Part shown: positions 44,666 through 54,217 of the stretch, piece by piece | Layout of the letters: every line of letters begins with the position of its first letter | Position numbering within the stretch: position 1 is the first letter of the stretch | Assembly: GCF_011682145.1 (NCBI RefSeq) | Contig: NZ_WHJH01000013.1 | Location: 1 to 64,000, forward strand | Length of the DNA: 64,000 bases | Direction of reading: 5' to 3' | From: Massilia mucilaginosa | GTDB lineage: Bacteria > Pseudomonadota > Gammaproteobacteria > Burkholderiales > Burkholderiaceae_D | Notes under the pieces: generated by a model | Told to the model about the DNA's origin: nothing | Database searches by the model: none | The model's input: the letters and a program-made list of their open reading frames with translations, nothing else | Program-made: the position numbers and the translations under genes

Positions 44666-46093
44666 TCACGCCTTGAAGGTCAGCAGCGGCGAAAAGCGCG
44701 CAATCGGGCGCGCCAGGCCTTCCTCGACCTGGGACGTGATGACCGGCCCGATCGGCTTGTACGCGCCGGGCGCCTCTTCGATGCGGCGTTCCTCGCGCAG
44801 CGTGATGCATTCGAACGGCCGTTGTGCGCCGGCCGGCCCATCGTGCTTCGACTTCCACGCCATCTCCGTGCGCGACACGGCCCGTCCCGCGCCATGGCTG
44901 GCCGAACTGGCCCAGCGTTCGTGCCCGAGTCCATCGAGCAGGTAGGAGTCGTCGCCCATCGAGCCCGGTATCAGCAGGGGCTGGCCGGCATGCGCCGGCG
45001 TGGCGCCCTTGCGGTGCACATTCCCGCCCGCTTCACTGAGCACGATATTGTGCGGCACGTCGCACACCAGCGGCATCGACTGGTCGCCGAACACCTGGCG
45101 GATGCGCTGGCGCACCAGTTCCACGATCAGCGCGCGGTTGGCGTCGGCGTAGTGGGCGGCGGCGTGCATCGCCGTCAGGTATTCGGCCGCCAGCGGCCCG
45201 CACAGGCCATACAGGCCGGACTCCGGATGCTTGACGCCGGCCGGCCATTCGGCTTTTGCGCGGTCCATCCAGCGCGTGCCGATGTACGAGCCCACATCGC
45301 GCGAGCCGGTATGCACCATCAGCGCCAGCTGCCCGGGGCGCACGCCCAGCTCGAAGGCGCGGTGACGGTCCAGTATCTGCGCCACATGCTGAAACTCGCA
45401 GAAGTGGTTGCCGGCGCCGAGCGTGGCCAGGCCCGGATCGCGCAGCAGGCCGCGGCGGGTATCCTGCAGCGCTTCGGGCGCACAGGCGGGATTGCCTTTG
45501 ACGTGCGAGGCGGAAAACAGGCGCGCCGTTTCCGCTTCGACCTGGGCAAAGTCGATTTTCTCGAACAAGCCTTCGCGCGTGTTGCGCATGGCGCGCCAGA
45601 AGGCGCCCAGGCCGTCGGCAAACAGTGCCGTCATGGCGGCCGGGGTGGTCGGCACATTGCGAGCCGCTTCCAGCAGGTCGCCCTTGAGCAGCGCCACCAG
45701 GCGTTCCTTGTGCGCCAAAAAGCGTTCGAGCGGCACGTCGATCACGTGCAGGCGCATGCCGCAGTTGATGTCGCGCCCGATCGATTCGGGCACCACGAAG
45801 TCATGGTTGGTGACCAGGATGCTGCCGACCGGTACCGGCGCGCCGGGATGGAAGTCGGGCGTGGCGCAGGCGCGGCAAACGTGCCCGCCGAGCGGGTGGC
45901 GCATGCCGGCGAACGCCAGCAGCTGGCTGACCGCTTTCGCTTCGAGCGGCAGGCTCTCGGGCAGCAGGATTTCGGCGCGTACGTCCGCTTGTACGGTCGA
46001 TTGCACGCGCAGGATATTGCCTTCGCGTTCGGCGAAGATGTTGTGGGAGGCGAGGGCTTTGGCCAGTCGTTTGGCCGGGACGGTAGTGCTCAT
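44666..46093 (-). CDS. rtcB: RtcB family RNA ligase
   Basis: 475 residues. RtcB motifs in order: ATPDFHPGAPVPVGSILV and SIGRDINCGMRLHV (metal Cys near residue 112), LGAGNHFCEFQ, MVHTGSRDVG, and ASHGAGRAVSR with the His that is guanylylated. RtcB joins RNA 3'-phosphate (or cyclic phosphate) to 5'-OH ends with GTP and Mn(II). No rtcA or rtcR is adjacent. It is somewhat longer than E. coli RtcB, matching a second RtcB subfamily. A KptA gene for RNA 2'-phosphate removal lies 16 kb away. Confidence 0.88.
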   Translation of the reverse strand: MSTTVPAKRLAKALASHNIFAEREGNILRVQSTVQADVRAEILLPESLPLEAKAVSQLLAFAGMRHPLGGHVCRACATPDFHPGAPVPVGSILVTNHDFVVPESIGRDINCGMRLHVIDVPLERFLAHKERLVALLKGDLLEAARNVPTTPAAMTALFADGLGAFWRAMRNTREGLFEKIDFAQVEAETARLFSASHVKGNPACAPEALQDTRRGLLRDPGLATLGAGNHFCEFQHVAQILDRHRAFELGVRPGQLALMVHTGSRDVGSYIGTRWMDRAKAEWPAGVKHPESGLYGLCGPLAAEYLTAMHAAAHYADANRALIVELVRQRIRQVFGDQSMPLVCDVPHNIVLSEAGGNVHRKGATPAHAGQPLLIPGSMGDDSYLLDGLGHERWASSASHGAGRAVSRTEMAWKSKHDGPAGAQRPFECITLREERRIEEAPGAYKPIGPVITSQVEEGLARPIARFSPLLTFKA

Positions 46094-46314
46094 GTTTGGC
46101 TGCTTTCTGTGGACGAAGAAAAACGCACCTTCGAAAAGGCGGTTTCTTCAGAGGCAGCAGCCAATACAACGAAGAACGCGGATTATATCAGCCGAACGCC
46201 GCGATGTGGTGTTTTCGATATTGTTGAGGTGAAAATGAAATCAATGTTGCAGCGCGTCATCACCCTGTCATACCCCATCTGTACGATTGCGGTTTTCATC
46301 CCCGAGAGTCGACC

Positions 46315-47427
46315 GTGAAGTCCTGTATCCGTGCCCTGTGGCTGGCAATGAGCGTTTGTGTCACCCTGCTGGCCACCAGCGCGACCGCCTCCGCGCAAAT
46401 CGTGGTCGGCCACGCCATCGACCTGTCCGGCCCGAACGGCAGCATCGGCCGCGATTACGTGGCCGGCATCACCACCTACTTCGACAGCATCAACGTCAAG
46501 GGCGGCATCAATGGCAAGAAGATCGTCTACACCGTGCGCGACGACCGCGGCGTGGCGGCCGATTCGGCCAGGCTGGCCACGTCGCTGATCCAGCAGGACC
46601 GGGTCGGCTACCTGCTGGGCGCGATCGGTCCCGAGTCGACCCAGGCCATCCTGGCCGCGCCGGCATTCGCCGAATCGCGCCACGTGCTGTTCGCGCCGCT
46701 GACCGATGCCTTCGCGGCGCCGCGCGGACGCGTGATTTTCTGGCGTCCGAGCATGGAGCACGAGTGCCAGTTCATCCTCGCCTACTTCGACAAGCTGGGG
46801 CTCAAAAAAGTCGGCATCGTGTTGCAGGACACGGCGCAGAACCAGAAGACCTACAAGATGGTGGGCGACGAATTGCGCAAGCGCGGCATGAGCCTGGCCG
46901 GTACGGTGCGGGTGTCGCCCAATATGGACGCCGACGCCAGGCAGTTGAGCGCGTCCGGCGCCAAGGTGGTCTTGATGATCGCCGATACGATCGGCGCCTC
47001 GCAGTTCCTCAAGGCCTTCCGCAAGCACGACGCCAGCACCTTCGTGGCCGGCACCTCGCTGATCAACCTGGCCACCTTGAGCGAAATCGCCGGCGCGCGC
47101 GCCACCGAGTGGACCGTGTTTTCGCAGGTCGTGCCCAATCCGGGCAGCACCGCCTCGGTACTGCAATCCGAGCATATCGACATGATGAAGAAGTTCCGCG
47201 ACGAGCCGGTATCGTCCATCACGCTCGAAGGTTTTGCGGTCGCCAAGACCCTGGTCAAGGTGATTCAGATGGAGGCCGCCGGCAAAGGCGGCTTGCAGAC
47301 CATCGCCGCCAGCCGCACCCCGATCGATATCGGCGGCATGACGATCCAGTCGTCCGACCGCAAGAGCACCATGTCCGAATTCGTCGATATCGCCCTGTTC
47401 AAGCGGGACGGCCGCCTGATGTACTAA
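46315..47427 (+). CDS. Periplasmic branched-chain amino acid-type binding protein
   Basis: 370 residues. Signal peptide MKSCIRALWLAMSVCVTLLATSATASA; then the LivK-type fold: VVGHAIDLSGPNGSIGRDYVAGITTYFDSINVKGGINGKKI, and a second lobe with LKKVGIVLQDTAQNQKTYKMVGDELRKRG. The start is GTG at 46315. Ligand may be an amino acid or an aromatic acid. No permease or ATPase genes lie next to it, so it is an orphan binding protein or works with a receptor elsewhere. Confidence 0.8.
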   Translation: MKSCIRALWLAMSVCVTLLATSATASAQIVVGHAIDLSGPNGSIGRDYVAGITTYFDSINVKGGINGKKIVYTVRDDRGVAADSARLATSLIQQDRVGYLLGAIGPESTQAILAAPAFAESRHVLFAPLTDAFAAPRGRVIFWRPSMEHECQFILAYFDKLGLKKVGIVLQDTAQNQKTYKMVGDELRKRGMSLAGTVRVSPNMDADARQLSASGAKVVLMIADTIGASQFLKAFRKHDASTFVAGTSLINLATLSEIAGARATEWTVFSQVVPNPGSTASVLQSEHIDMMKKFRDEPVSSITLEGFAVAKTLVKVIQMEAAGKGGLQTIAASRTPIDIGGMTIQSSDRKSTMSEFVDIALFKRDGRLMY

Positions 47428-47564
47428 CCGGGGCCGGGGCCGCATCCCTGTCGCCGCGGTGAGTTGAGACGAGCCAGGTTGGCGTAAAATTGTTACAATC
47501 GCAACTGCGATTGCCAATCAGCCGACGCGTTCTTTCAACTTGATCCAACTCTCCGGAGCGCCCA

Positions 47565-48125
47565 TTGGATAATCCGTACACCGCCCCCCACAACCCCATC
47601 GGTGCGCCAGCCAGCGACGCCGGCACCTACCAGCCCCCCATGCTCGCCATGCGCGGACGTATCGGACGCATGCGCTACCTCGTCTATGGAACGGTGGTTC
47701 CCATGCTGGCGCTGTTGGCGGCGTTGGGGCTGTTCATGCTGCTGCCTTCGGACTCGCCAATTGGTTTCCTGATCATCATGGCCACCCCGCTCAGCGTCGC
47801 CATGCTGGTTGCGCAGCGGCGTTTGTACGATCTGGGCCGGGCCGCTGGATGGTCCACCCTTTTGTTAGTACCGGTGCTCAATATCGGATTGGCGATTTAC
47901 CTGCTTTTTGCACCTGGTGACTCCGGCCGCAACCGTTTCGGACCGGCACCGGAACCGAATCCCGCAGAGGTGGTCATGTCGGCCTGGGCGCTGATGCTTG
48001 CGTACGCGCTGTGCGCCGTGATCGGTCTGTCGACTCACGAGCAATTCGAGGCAACGATCAAGGCGGCAGTCGAACATGCCGGGTACGCCGTCGACGCTGT
48101 GCCGCCGCTGGACGACGCCGACTGA
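47565..48125 (+). CDS. DUF805 family membrane protein
   Basis: 186 residues beginning at TTG 47565 behind CCGGAG. A Pro-rich N-terminus (YTAPHNPIGAP) is followed by GRIGRMRYLVYG, four membrane helices, and QRRLYDLGRAAGWSTLLLVPVLNIGLAIYLLFAPGDSGRNRFGPAPEPN, the DUF805 signature. Function unknown. It converges on cphA. Confidence 0.75.
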   Translation: MDNPYTAPHNPIGAPASDAGTYQPPMLAMRGRIGRMRYLVYGTVVPMLALLAALGLFMLLPSDSPIGFLIIMATPLSVAMLVAQRRLYDLGRAAGWSTLLLVPVLNIGLAIYLLFAPGDSGRNRFGPAPEPNPAEVVMSAWALMLAYALCAVIGLSTHEQFEATIKAAVEHAGYAVDAVPPLDDAD

Positions 48126-48149
48126 GCGCGGCGCGGGCCCGCCGGCACA

Positions 48150-50744
48150 TTATTCGAGCGGGACGGTCGCCTGATGTAACGAGGCTGTCGCCGCCGCGGC
48201 GGGCGCCGGGTCGACATAGCGCGCCGTTTCGCGCAGGGCGGTGGCGCTCGACCCGCAGGCGAACAGCAGCACGTCGCCCGGCCGGCAGCAGGCCATCGCC
48301 GCCGCAAAGGCATCGCTGACCGGCACGATGGCGTGCAGCAGGTGTTCATCCTTGCCGGCGCGGCGCGCGCCGTCGAGGATTTTTTGCGCCGTCTCGCCGC
48401 TGGCGCGTCCGCGCGGATCGGCTTCGTACACGAACAGTTCGTCGAAACCGTCGGCGCAGGTGTGGCCGATGTCGAGCAGGTCGGCTTCGCGCCGGTCGCC
48501 GGGGCAGGTGAGCACCGCGATGCGCCGTCCGCCCGAGAGCGATTGCGCCATCGACGCCATGGCCGCGTAGGCGGCCGGGTTGTGGGCGTAGTCGACCACG
48601 ATCGTCACGCCGTGCGCGCTGTAGATGTTCGAGCGCAGCGGGTTGTTGGCGCGGTCCGACACAAACGTGGACAGCGCCAGCGCGATCTGCGCATGGGTAA
48701 AGTCGGCCCCCATCAGCGCGGCCGACGCGGCGAGCGCGTTGGCGATGTTGTAGCGCGCATGGCCCTGCATGCTCGACGGCATGCGCTCGGCGCGCAGCAG
48801 TTCGGCCCTGCGCGAACCATCGGCCAGGATCAGCGCATTGTCCTGGTAGTAGGCGGCGCGCCCGCCGTTATCGAGATGGCGCAGCAGGACCGGGTTCTCC
48901 GGCTCCATCGAAAAGAAGATGCGTTCCACATCGGCCGGCACCTGCGCGCTCATCGCCACGCACAGGCGGTCGTCGGCGTTCAGGACCACCGCGCGCGAGG
49001 CGGCGTTGGCTACCACGGCCTTCACGCCCGCCAGTTCTTCCACGCTCTCCACGCCGTCGAGTCCCAGGTGGTCGGCCGACACGTTCAGCACCACCGCCAC
49101 CGCGCAGCGGTCGAACGCCAGCCCGCGCTTGAGGATGCCGCCGCGCGCCGTTTCCAGCACCGCGATATCGACCGTCGGGGTGGTCAAGAGGGTGCGCGCC
49201 GAATGGTAGCCGGCGCAGTCGCCGTCGATGATCCGGTGGCCGTCGATGAAGACGCCCTCGGTGGTGGTCACGCCCGTGCACAGGCCGGCCAGGCGGGCGG
49301 CGTGCGCGATCATCAGGGAGGTGGTGGTCTTGCCGTTGGTGCCGGTGACCGCAATGACGGGAATGCGGCCGTCGCCCTCGCCGAACATGGCGTCGACGAT
49401 GGCGGCGCCGGCGTTGCGGGCCTGGCCCTGGCTCGGGTATTCGTGCATGCGGATGCCGGGTGCGGCATTGACTTCGATCAGGGCGCCGCGCTGTTCGCGC
49501 AGGCACAGCGCAATGTCGCTGCAAATGACGTCGATGCCGGCCACGTCCAGGCCGATGATCTGCGCCGCGCGGATGCACATTTCGCGCGTGGACGGGTGTA
49601 CCAGGCCGGTCACGTCTTCGGCGGTGCCGCCGGTGGACAGGTTGGCGTTGCCGCGCAGCTGTACCTCGACGCCGCCCGGAACCACGGAATCGAGCGCGAA
49701 CCCCTGTTCGGCCAGCAGCGCCAGCGCCAGTTCGTCGAGGCGCAGGTGCGTGAGGATGTTGGCGTGGCCTTCGCCACGCGCCGGATCGCGGTTTTCACGG
49801 TCGACCAGCTCCTGTACGGTGGCCGCGCCATCGCCGGTGATGGACGGCGGGCGGCGCAGCGAGGCGGCGGCGAGCTTGCCGCCGGTGACCAGCAGGCGGT
49901 AGTCGCGCCCCGCGATGAAGCGCTCGACGATGACGCGGCGCCCGTACTGGCGCGCGAAATCGAAGGCGGTGCGCACGCTGTCGGCATCGCCGCATTCGGT
50001 GGTGACGCCCTTGCCCTGGTTGCCGTCGAGCGGCTTGACGGTGACCGGGAAGCGCAGGCGCGCGGCCAGCGCCACCGCTTCATCGGCGGTGGCGGCCACG
50101 CCGCCCTTGGGCACCGGAATGCCGCCCTGGTCGAGCAGGGTCTTGGTCAACTGCTTGTTGCTGGCGATGCCGACCGCGATGGTGGACGTGGCGCCGGTCA
50201 CGGTCGCCTGCAGGCGCTTCTGGCGGCTGCCCCAGCCCAGCTGGAACAGATTGGCTTCGTCGGTCAGGCGCACCGTGGGAATGCCGCGCGCCTGCGCCGC
50301 GTTCACCACCGCCGCCGTGCTGGTGCCCATGGCGCCGCGTTGCGCAACGTCGCGCAGCGCGTCGAGACGGTCGGTCCAGTCGGGCGCCTCGCCGCGCGCG
50401 GCCGCCCGCACCATCTCGAGCGCCAGCGCCATGGCGTCGACGGCGACCTGCTCGCGCTGGTAGGCGACCACGATGCGCCAGCGCCTTGCATCGACCTTGC
50501 TGGTCAGGGCGAAGCTGACCGGCGTGCCGGCCATGCCTTGCAGTTCCAATGCCGCCTGTTCGGCCGCCTGCGCGAGCGTGGCGCAACTGCGCCGGCTGGC
50601 CATGCCGGGCAGCTGCGCCAGCAAGGCGTCGGCGAAGCCGGGATGCATGCCGGGCGTCTCGCCGCTGTCGATCATGGTTTGCAGGCAGGTCAGCCGGGAC
50701 CAGCGATTGGGGCCGCGCAGCACGCGCTGTTCGATGATGTTCAT
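48150..50744 (-). CDS. cphA: Cyanophycin synthetase CphA
   Basis: 864 residues with the three-part CphA layout: N-terminal domain (1-160), ATP-grasp domain (about 165-465: ATSTIAVGIASNKQLTKTLLDQGGIPVPKGG, PVTVKPLDGNQGKGV, IEVNAAPGIRMHEYPS), and a Mur-ligase-like domain from about 470 with VTGTNGKTTTSLMIAHAARLAG. It builds multi-L-arginyl-poly-L-aspartate from Asp and Arg with two ATP per residue pair. Length matches CphA1. Unlike many betaproteobacteria there is only one cphA here. It is the last gene of the minus-strand cluster, 5 bases after cphB. Confidence 0.95.
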   Translation of the reverse strand: MNIIEQRVLRGPNRWSRLTCLQTMIDSGETPGMHPGFADALLAQLPGMASRRSCATLAQAAEQAALELQGMAGTPVSFALTSKVDARRWRIVVAYQREQVAVDAMALALEMVRAAARGEAPDWTDRLDALRDVAQRGAMGTSTAAVVNAAQARGIPTVRLTDEANLFQLGWGSRQKRLQATVTGATSTIAVGIASNKQLTKTLLDQGGIPVPKGGVAATADEAVALAARLRFPVTVKPLDGNQGKGVTTECGDADSVRTAFDFARQYGRRVIVERFIAGRDYRLLVTGGKLAAASLRRPPSITGDGAATVQELVDRENRDPARGEGHANILTHLRLDELALALLAEQGFALDSVVPGGVEVQLRGNANLSTGGTAEDVTGLVHPSTREMCIRAAQIIGLDVAGIDVICSDIALCLREQRGALIEVNAAPGIRMHEYPSQGQARNAGAAIVDAMFGEGDGRIPVIAVTGTNGKTTTSLMIAHAARLAGLCTGVTTTEGVFIDGHRIIDGDCAGYHSARTLLTTPTVDIAVLETARGGILKRGLAFDRCAVAVVLNVSADHLGLDGVESVEELAGVKAVVANAASRAVVLNADDRLCVAMSAQVPADVERIFFSMEPENPVLLRHLDNGGRAAYYQDNALILADGSRRAELLRAERMPSSMQGHARYNIANALAASAALMGADFTHAQIALALSTFVSDRANNPLRSNIYSAHGVTIVVDYAHNPAAYAAMASMAQSLSGGRRIAVLTCPGDRREADLLDIGHTCADGFDELFVYEADPRGRASGETAQKILDGARRAGKDEHLLHAIVPVSDAFAAAMACCRPGDVLLFACGSSATALRETARYVDPAPAAAATASLHQATVPLE

Positions 50745-50749
50745 ATGCT

Positions 50750-51592
50750 CTAGGCGATGTTGGTAACAATATGTAGAAAGTCGGCCAGCGCGGCCGGCGT
50801 GGCGCTGTCGCCGCGCGCGCCGTAGCGCGAACCGGACGGCAGCAGGTGCAGGCGCACGTCCACCATTTGGGGCACGCTGCGGTTGCGGATGTCGGCCACG
50901 TTCGAGACCATGTGGCGCCCGTCGATCACGGTGACCGCGCCTGCGCCCAGGATCTCGATGCCGCCGCCGGCTTCGATCAGCAGCGCCGTGTCTTCGTCGA
51001 TGCCCACGCCCAGCAGGTAGGGATTCTGCGCCACCACCGTCAGCAGGCGCGCGAGGCGCTGGCGCTGCGAGAAGTGCTGGTCGATCACGACGCGCTGCAC
51101 GAAGCCGATGCCGGCGCCCAGGCTGACCGCGCCTTTTTCGGGATGCAGGTCGGCTTTGCCGTCGGCCAGCATGTGCGCGGACATCGCCGACGCGCCCGCG
51201 CTGGTGCCGGCGATGCTGGCGCCGCGCGCCAGCGCCGCGTGCAGGGCTTTGTCCAATTTAGTTCCGCCGATCAGCGCCAGCAGGCGTTTCTGGTCGCCGC
51301 CGGTGATGAAGATGCCGTCGGCCCGCGCCAGCTCGGCCGCCTTGGCCGCATCGTTGGCATCGAGCCGGCTGCTCACGCGCACTTCGCCGCGGTGCGCCAC
51401 GCCCATGCCGCCGAACGCGGCGTCGTAGATGGCCCACATTTTTTCGGGCACGCGGCTGGCGGCGGTGAGCACCACGATGCGCTTGTCCGGCCCGCCGCAG
51501 AGGGCGACGAAGCGCTCCAGGATTTGCATGTCGTCTTCGCGGTCTTCGCCGCCGCCGATGATCAAGAGACTGCCCCGCGCCGGTTCGTTCAT
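50750..51592 (-). CDS. cphB: Cyanophycinase CphB
   Basis: 280 residues of the peptidase S51 fold. The nucleophile Ser131 is in GTSAGASAMSAHML; FITGGDQKRLL and RVVIDQHFSQRQRLARLL are further family motifs. It is cytoplasmic (no signal), hence acts on stored granules, cleaving cyanophycin into beta-Asp-Arg dipeptides. The start MNEPARGSLL overlaps the methyltransferase stop as ATGA. Having cphB and cphA cotranscribed argues for turnover rather than one-way storage. Confidence 0.93.
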   Translation of the reverse strand: MNEPARGSLLIIGGGEDREDDMQILERFVALCGGPDKRIVVLTAASRVPEKMWAIYDAAFGGMGVAHRGEVRVSSRLDANDAAKAAELARADGIFITGGDQKRLLALIGGTKLDKALHAALARGASIAGTSAGASAMSAHMLADGKADLHPEKGAVSLGAGIGFVQRVVIDQHFSQRQRLARLLTVVAQNPYLLGVGIDEDTALLIEAGGGIEILGAGAVTVIDGRHMVSNVADIRNRSVPQMVDVRLHLLPSGSRYGARGDSATPAALADFLHIVTNIA

Positions 51593-52599
51593 GCGGCACC
51601 AGTCGGGCGCGTGGCGCACAGCCACACCGCCGCGATCCGGTCCGCGTAGGCGTACGGGGCTTCGTCGAGTTCTTCGCCGAAGACGTCGGGGTCGATTTCG
51701 TCGTAGGTCCAGTGGAAACCGGCCGCGCGCAGGCGCGGTTCGACCGCCTGGCGGAACGGGTCGGCGCTGGCGACGATGGCCGCGCCCGTGTACAGCATCA
51801 GCGTGCCGCCCGGCGCGAGGCGCTTGATGGCTTCGTCGACAATCGCCACCGACAGCCCTGCGCCCAGTTCGCCGCCGCCGTGGCGGTAGGCGCGCTGTTC
51901 GCGGTCGATCAGGTAGGGCGGATTGGCGACGATCAGGTCGAACTGGCCGTCCACGCTGGCGAGCAGATTGCTCTCGACCGGGGTCAGGTTGGCCACCCCG
52001 GCGATGCGCGCATTGACGTCGGTGAGCACCAGCGCGGCCGGGTTGATGTCGGCCGCGAACACGCTGGCGCCGGGATGGGCCAGCGCGATCGTGATGGCGC
52101 CGGGACCGGCGCCGCAGCCGATGTCCGCCGCGCGCCGCACCGGCAGGGTGCGCGCCGCCAGCGAGATGCGCAGGGCGCGCACGAAGCGGTAGGTGTCGGG
52201 ACCGAAGAACACGGCGTCGGCCGCGCTGGTGGGGTAGGCCGAGTGCAGGTAAAGTTGACCATCAAGCGTCGAGGCGCGCAGCACGCTGCGCAGCATGCCG
52301 TTGTCGTGGTTGAGCACCTCGGCTTCATGCAGCAGCGCCATCAGGGTGGGGTTGACCACGGCCGGCTTGAAGGCGCGGCTCCAGCCGAAAATGCCGGCCA
52401 GGTCGTGCGCCCAGCCGTTGGCCAGGCGCGCGTTGACGCGGCTGTGGGTGAGCGGGGTGACGGTGGTGAAGACGTAGCCGAGCTGCTTGAGGCCGCAGCC
52501 GAGCGCGTACAGCGCGGCGCGGCGCTCGCCGCCGGCGATGCCGATCGGCGGTGCCTGGTCGAGCCGGTGGCCGTCGATGGAGATAATGGAGGCGCTCAT
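51589..52599 (-). CDS. HemK-like class I methyltransferase in the cyanophycin cluster
   Basis: 336 residues. SAM-binding motif I ADIGCGAGPGAITIALAHPGASVFAADINPAAL is near residues 158-190; ANPPYL (NPPY at 226-229) is the amide-nitrogen methyltransferase motif of HemK/PrmC and N6-adenine enzymes. The N-terminal 130 residues (with GYVFTTVTPLTHSRVNARLANGWAHDLAGIFGW) are not the PrmC tower domain, so a different substrate is likely. It overlaps cphB and lies 22 bases after the diiron gene. A small-molecule, arginine or amide target is possible; none is established. Confidence 0.78.
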   Translation of the reverse strand: MSASIISIDGHRLDQAPPIGIAGGERRAALYALGCGLKQLGYVFTTVTPLTHSRVNARLANGWAHDLAGIFGWSRAFKPAVVNPTLMALLHEAEVLNHDNGMLRSVLRASTLDGQLYLHSAYPTSAADAVFFGPDTYRFVRALRISLAARTLPVRRAADIGCGAGPGAITIALAHPGASVFAADINPAALVLTDVNARIAGVANLTPVESNLLASVDGQFDLIVANPPYLIDREQRAYRHGGGELGAGLSVAIVDEAIKRLAPGGTLMLYTGAAIVASADPFRQAVEPRLRAAGFHWTYDEIDPDVFGEELDEAPYAYADRIAAVWLCATRPTGAA

Positions 52600-52621
52600 G
52601 GGGTCCTGTAGGTAAGGGCGG

Positions 52622-54100
52622 TCAGCCGAGCAGGCGCACGAACATGCGCGTTGCCATCAGGCCGGTGGGGGTGTGGTGGCGCGCCGGCGACATGTGCGCG
52701 ATCAAGAGCTTCATGGCGGCGCCGGTGGACGGCGCCAGCGCCACGGCTTGTTCCAGATTGCGCAACTGGTCGTTTTCGGCTTCGTGTTCGCCGGCCTGGC
52801 CGTCATAGCGGTAGCGGATCAGGGCGCGTGCGCTGTGCTGCTTGGGCGCTGCGTTGCGGGCCGGGGCCAGGGCGCGCTGGCGGGCGCGGAACGAGGCCAC
52901 GCGCGGCGCCGCCGGGGCGGCATCGCCCTCGTGCGCGGGGGAGGCGATCCAGTCGGCCAGCACCTGCTGTTCGTAGCGCGAAAACACGCCGAACATCTCG
53001 GCATGGTCGCCTTGCAGCAGGCCCCAGAAGCGGCTTTCGTGCGGGGCGGCGCCGCGCTTGATCCAGCCGGTGGTCTCAAAAGCGCGCAGCAGGGTCGGGA
53101 TCTGCGCGGGATCGGCCAGCCAGGCGTTGATGGTCTTGCCGGCCACGCGGCAGTAATCGCTGTGCATGTTCTGTCCGACCATGGCCTTGGCCGCGAGAAT
53201 GCGCACCAGTTCTTGTTCGAGGTCGAAGGAGGCGATCACGGACCCGGTGTTCTCGCCCAGTTCATTGAGCTTGTAGCCTTCGCGCACGCGCCGGTAGAAT
53301 TCGGCCGGGTTGGCGGCGCGCGCCATGACGCGGGCAAGCGCCTCGACCGCGTCGCGCGCGTGCCCGGTCGAGCCGTTGTCGACCGTGACGTGCAAGGTGA
53401 AGTAGTACGGGTCGATGCCCAGTTCGTTCAATTCGTAGGCGGTGATGAGCAGGTGCAGCGGCAGCTGTTCGTAGCCGAGGTTATAGCCGATCATTTCGGG
53501 CAGGAAATCGTCGCCCGCGTAAGCCAGCGCCAGTTGCAGCGCGCCCTGGGTGAAGTGGGCGCCGTCCAGGTCGTCCCATTCGGCGCAGCCGTGGTTGTCG
53601 AGCAGGCGCCGGTACAGGGTGACGTGGTTCTTGTCGGGCAGGCCGTCGCCGAGTTCTTCGACATAGGTTTTGACCAGCGGACGCAAGTCGTTCTCCTGCC
53701 AGCGTTGCAGGGTGCTGTACAGCCAGGCGCCGTCCACCAGTTTGGTCGGGGCCACGCAGCGCAGGAAGTACAGCGCGTGCGACTTGCTGGTGAAGTAGCG
53801 GCGCGCGGCGCCGTCGCGGCGGGCGGCCAGGTATTGCTGGTACTCGGCGCCGATGGCGGCCCCGCGCGGCGCGATCCAGCCATCCAGGCCGGCCGGGGTG
53901 TCGGGCAGGTCGCACGGGTGGGAGGCGGCGCGGGCCAGCTGGCCGACCAGGTAGGCCTGGGCATCGGCATCGGCGCCGGGCGGCAGGTCGGCCCGGGAGA
54001 GAGTGTCGTACAGCGCGCGGCAGCTGGTCGTGGCGGGCGCGCTCTGGCGCGGGGCATCGAGGTGCGGCGGGACGAACACGGTGCTGTGCAGGGTGGTCAT
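52622..54100 (-). CDS. Haem-oxygenase-like diiron oxidase (iron-containing redox enzyme family)
   Basis: 492 residues. The central domain (about 100-330) has the HDO pattern: E148/E149 and H159 (YVEELGDGLPDKNH), then NELGIDPYYFTLHVTVDNGSTGHA with E226, H237, D241 and H247. Such proteins bind two irons and oxidise amines, fatty acids or amino acid derivatives. The C-terminal 110 residues (linker, then YDGQAGEHEAENDQLRNLEQAVAL) are of unknown type. It lies 22 bases before the methyltransferase gene on the same strand, in the cyanophycin cluster. It may act on arginine, aspartate or the dipeptide; that is inference. No strong ribosome binding site before the ATG. Confidence 0.72.
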   Translation of the reverse strand: MTTLHSTVFVPPHLDAPRQSAPATTSCRALYDTLSRADLPPGADADAQAYLVGQLARAASHPCDLPDTPAGLDGWIAPRGAAIGAEYQQYLAARRDGAARRYFTSKSHALYFLRCVAPTKLVDGAWLYSTLQRWQENDLRPLVKTYVEELGDGLPDKNHVTLYRRLLDNHGCAEWDDLDGAHFTQGALQLALAYAGDDFLPEMIGYNLGYEQLPLHLLITAYELNELGIDPYYFTLHVTVDNGSTGHARDAVEALARVMARAANPAEFYRRVREGYKLNELGENTGSVIASFDLEQELVRILAAKAMVGQNMHSDYCRVAGKTINAWLADPAQIPTLLRAFETTGWIKRGAAPHESRFWGLLQGDHAEMFGVFSRYEQQVLADWIASPAHEGDAAPAAPRVASFRARQRALAPARNAAPKQHSARALIRYRYDGQAGEHEAENDQLRNLEQAVALAPSTGAAMKLLIAHMSPARHHTPTGLMATRMFVRLLG

Positions 54101-54217
54101 GGGTGCGGGCGGTCAGGTGTCGAGAGAGGGCTCATTATCGCCGTCGCCCGGCGCGCCTCGTATCGGTGACCAAGCTGTGCTTGGGTAGGACAACGATTAC
54201 GCGGCTCGCACCTCGCG

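Noticed and set aside
48131-48140. GCGGGCCCGC palindrome between the DUF805 gene and cphA
   Set aside because: Too short, with no loop or T run; common by chance at this GC content.
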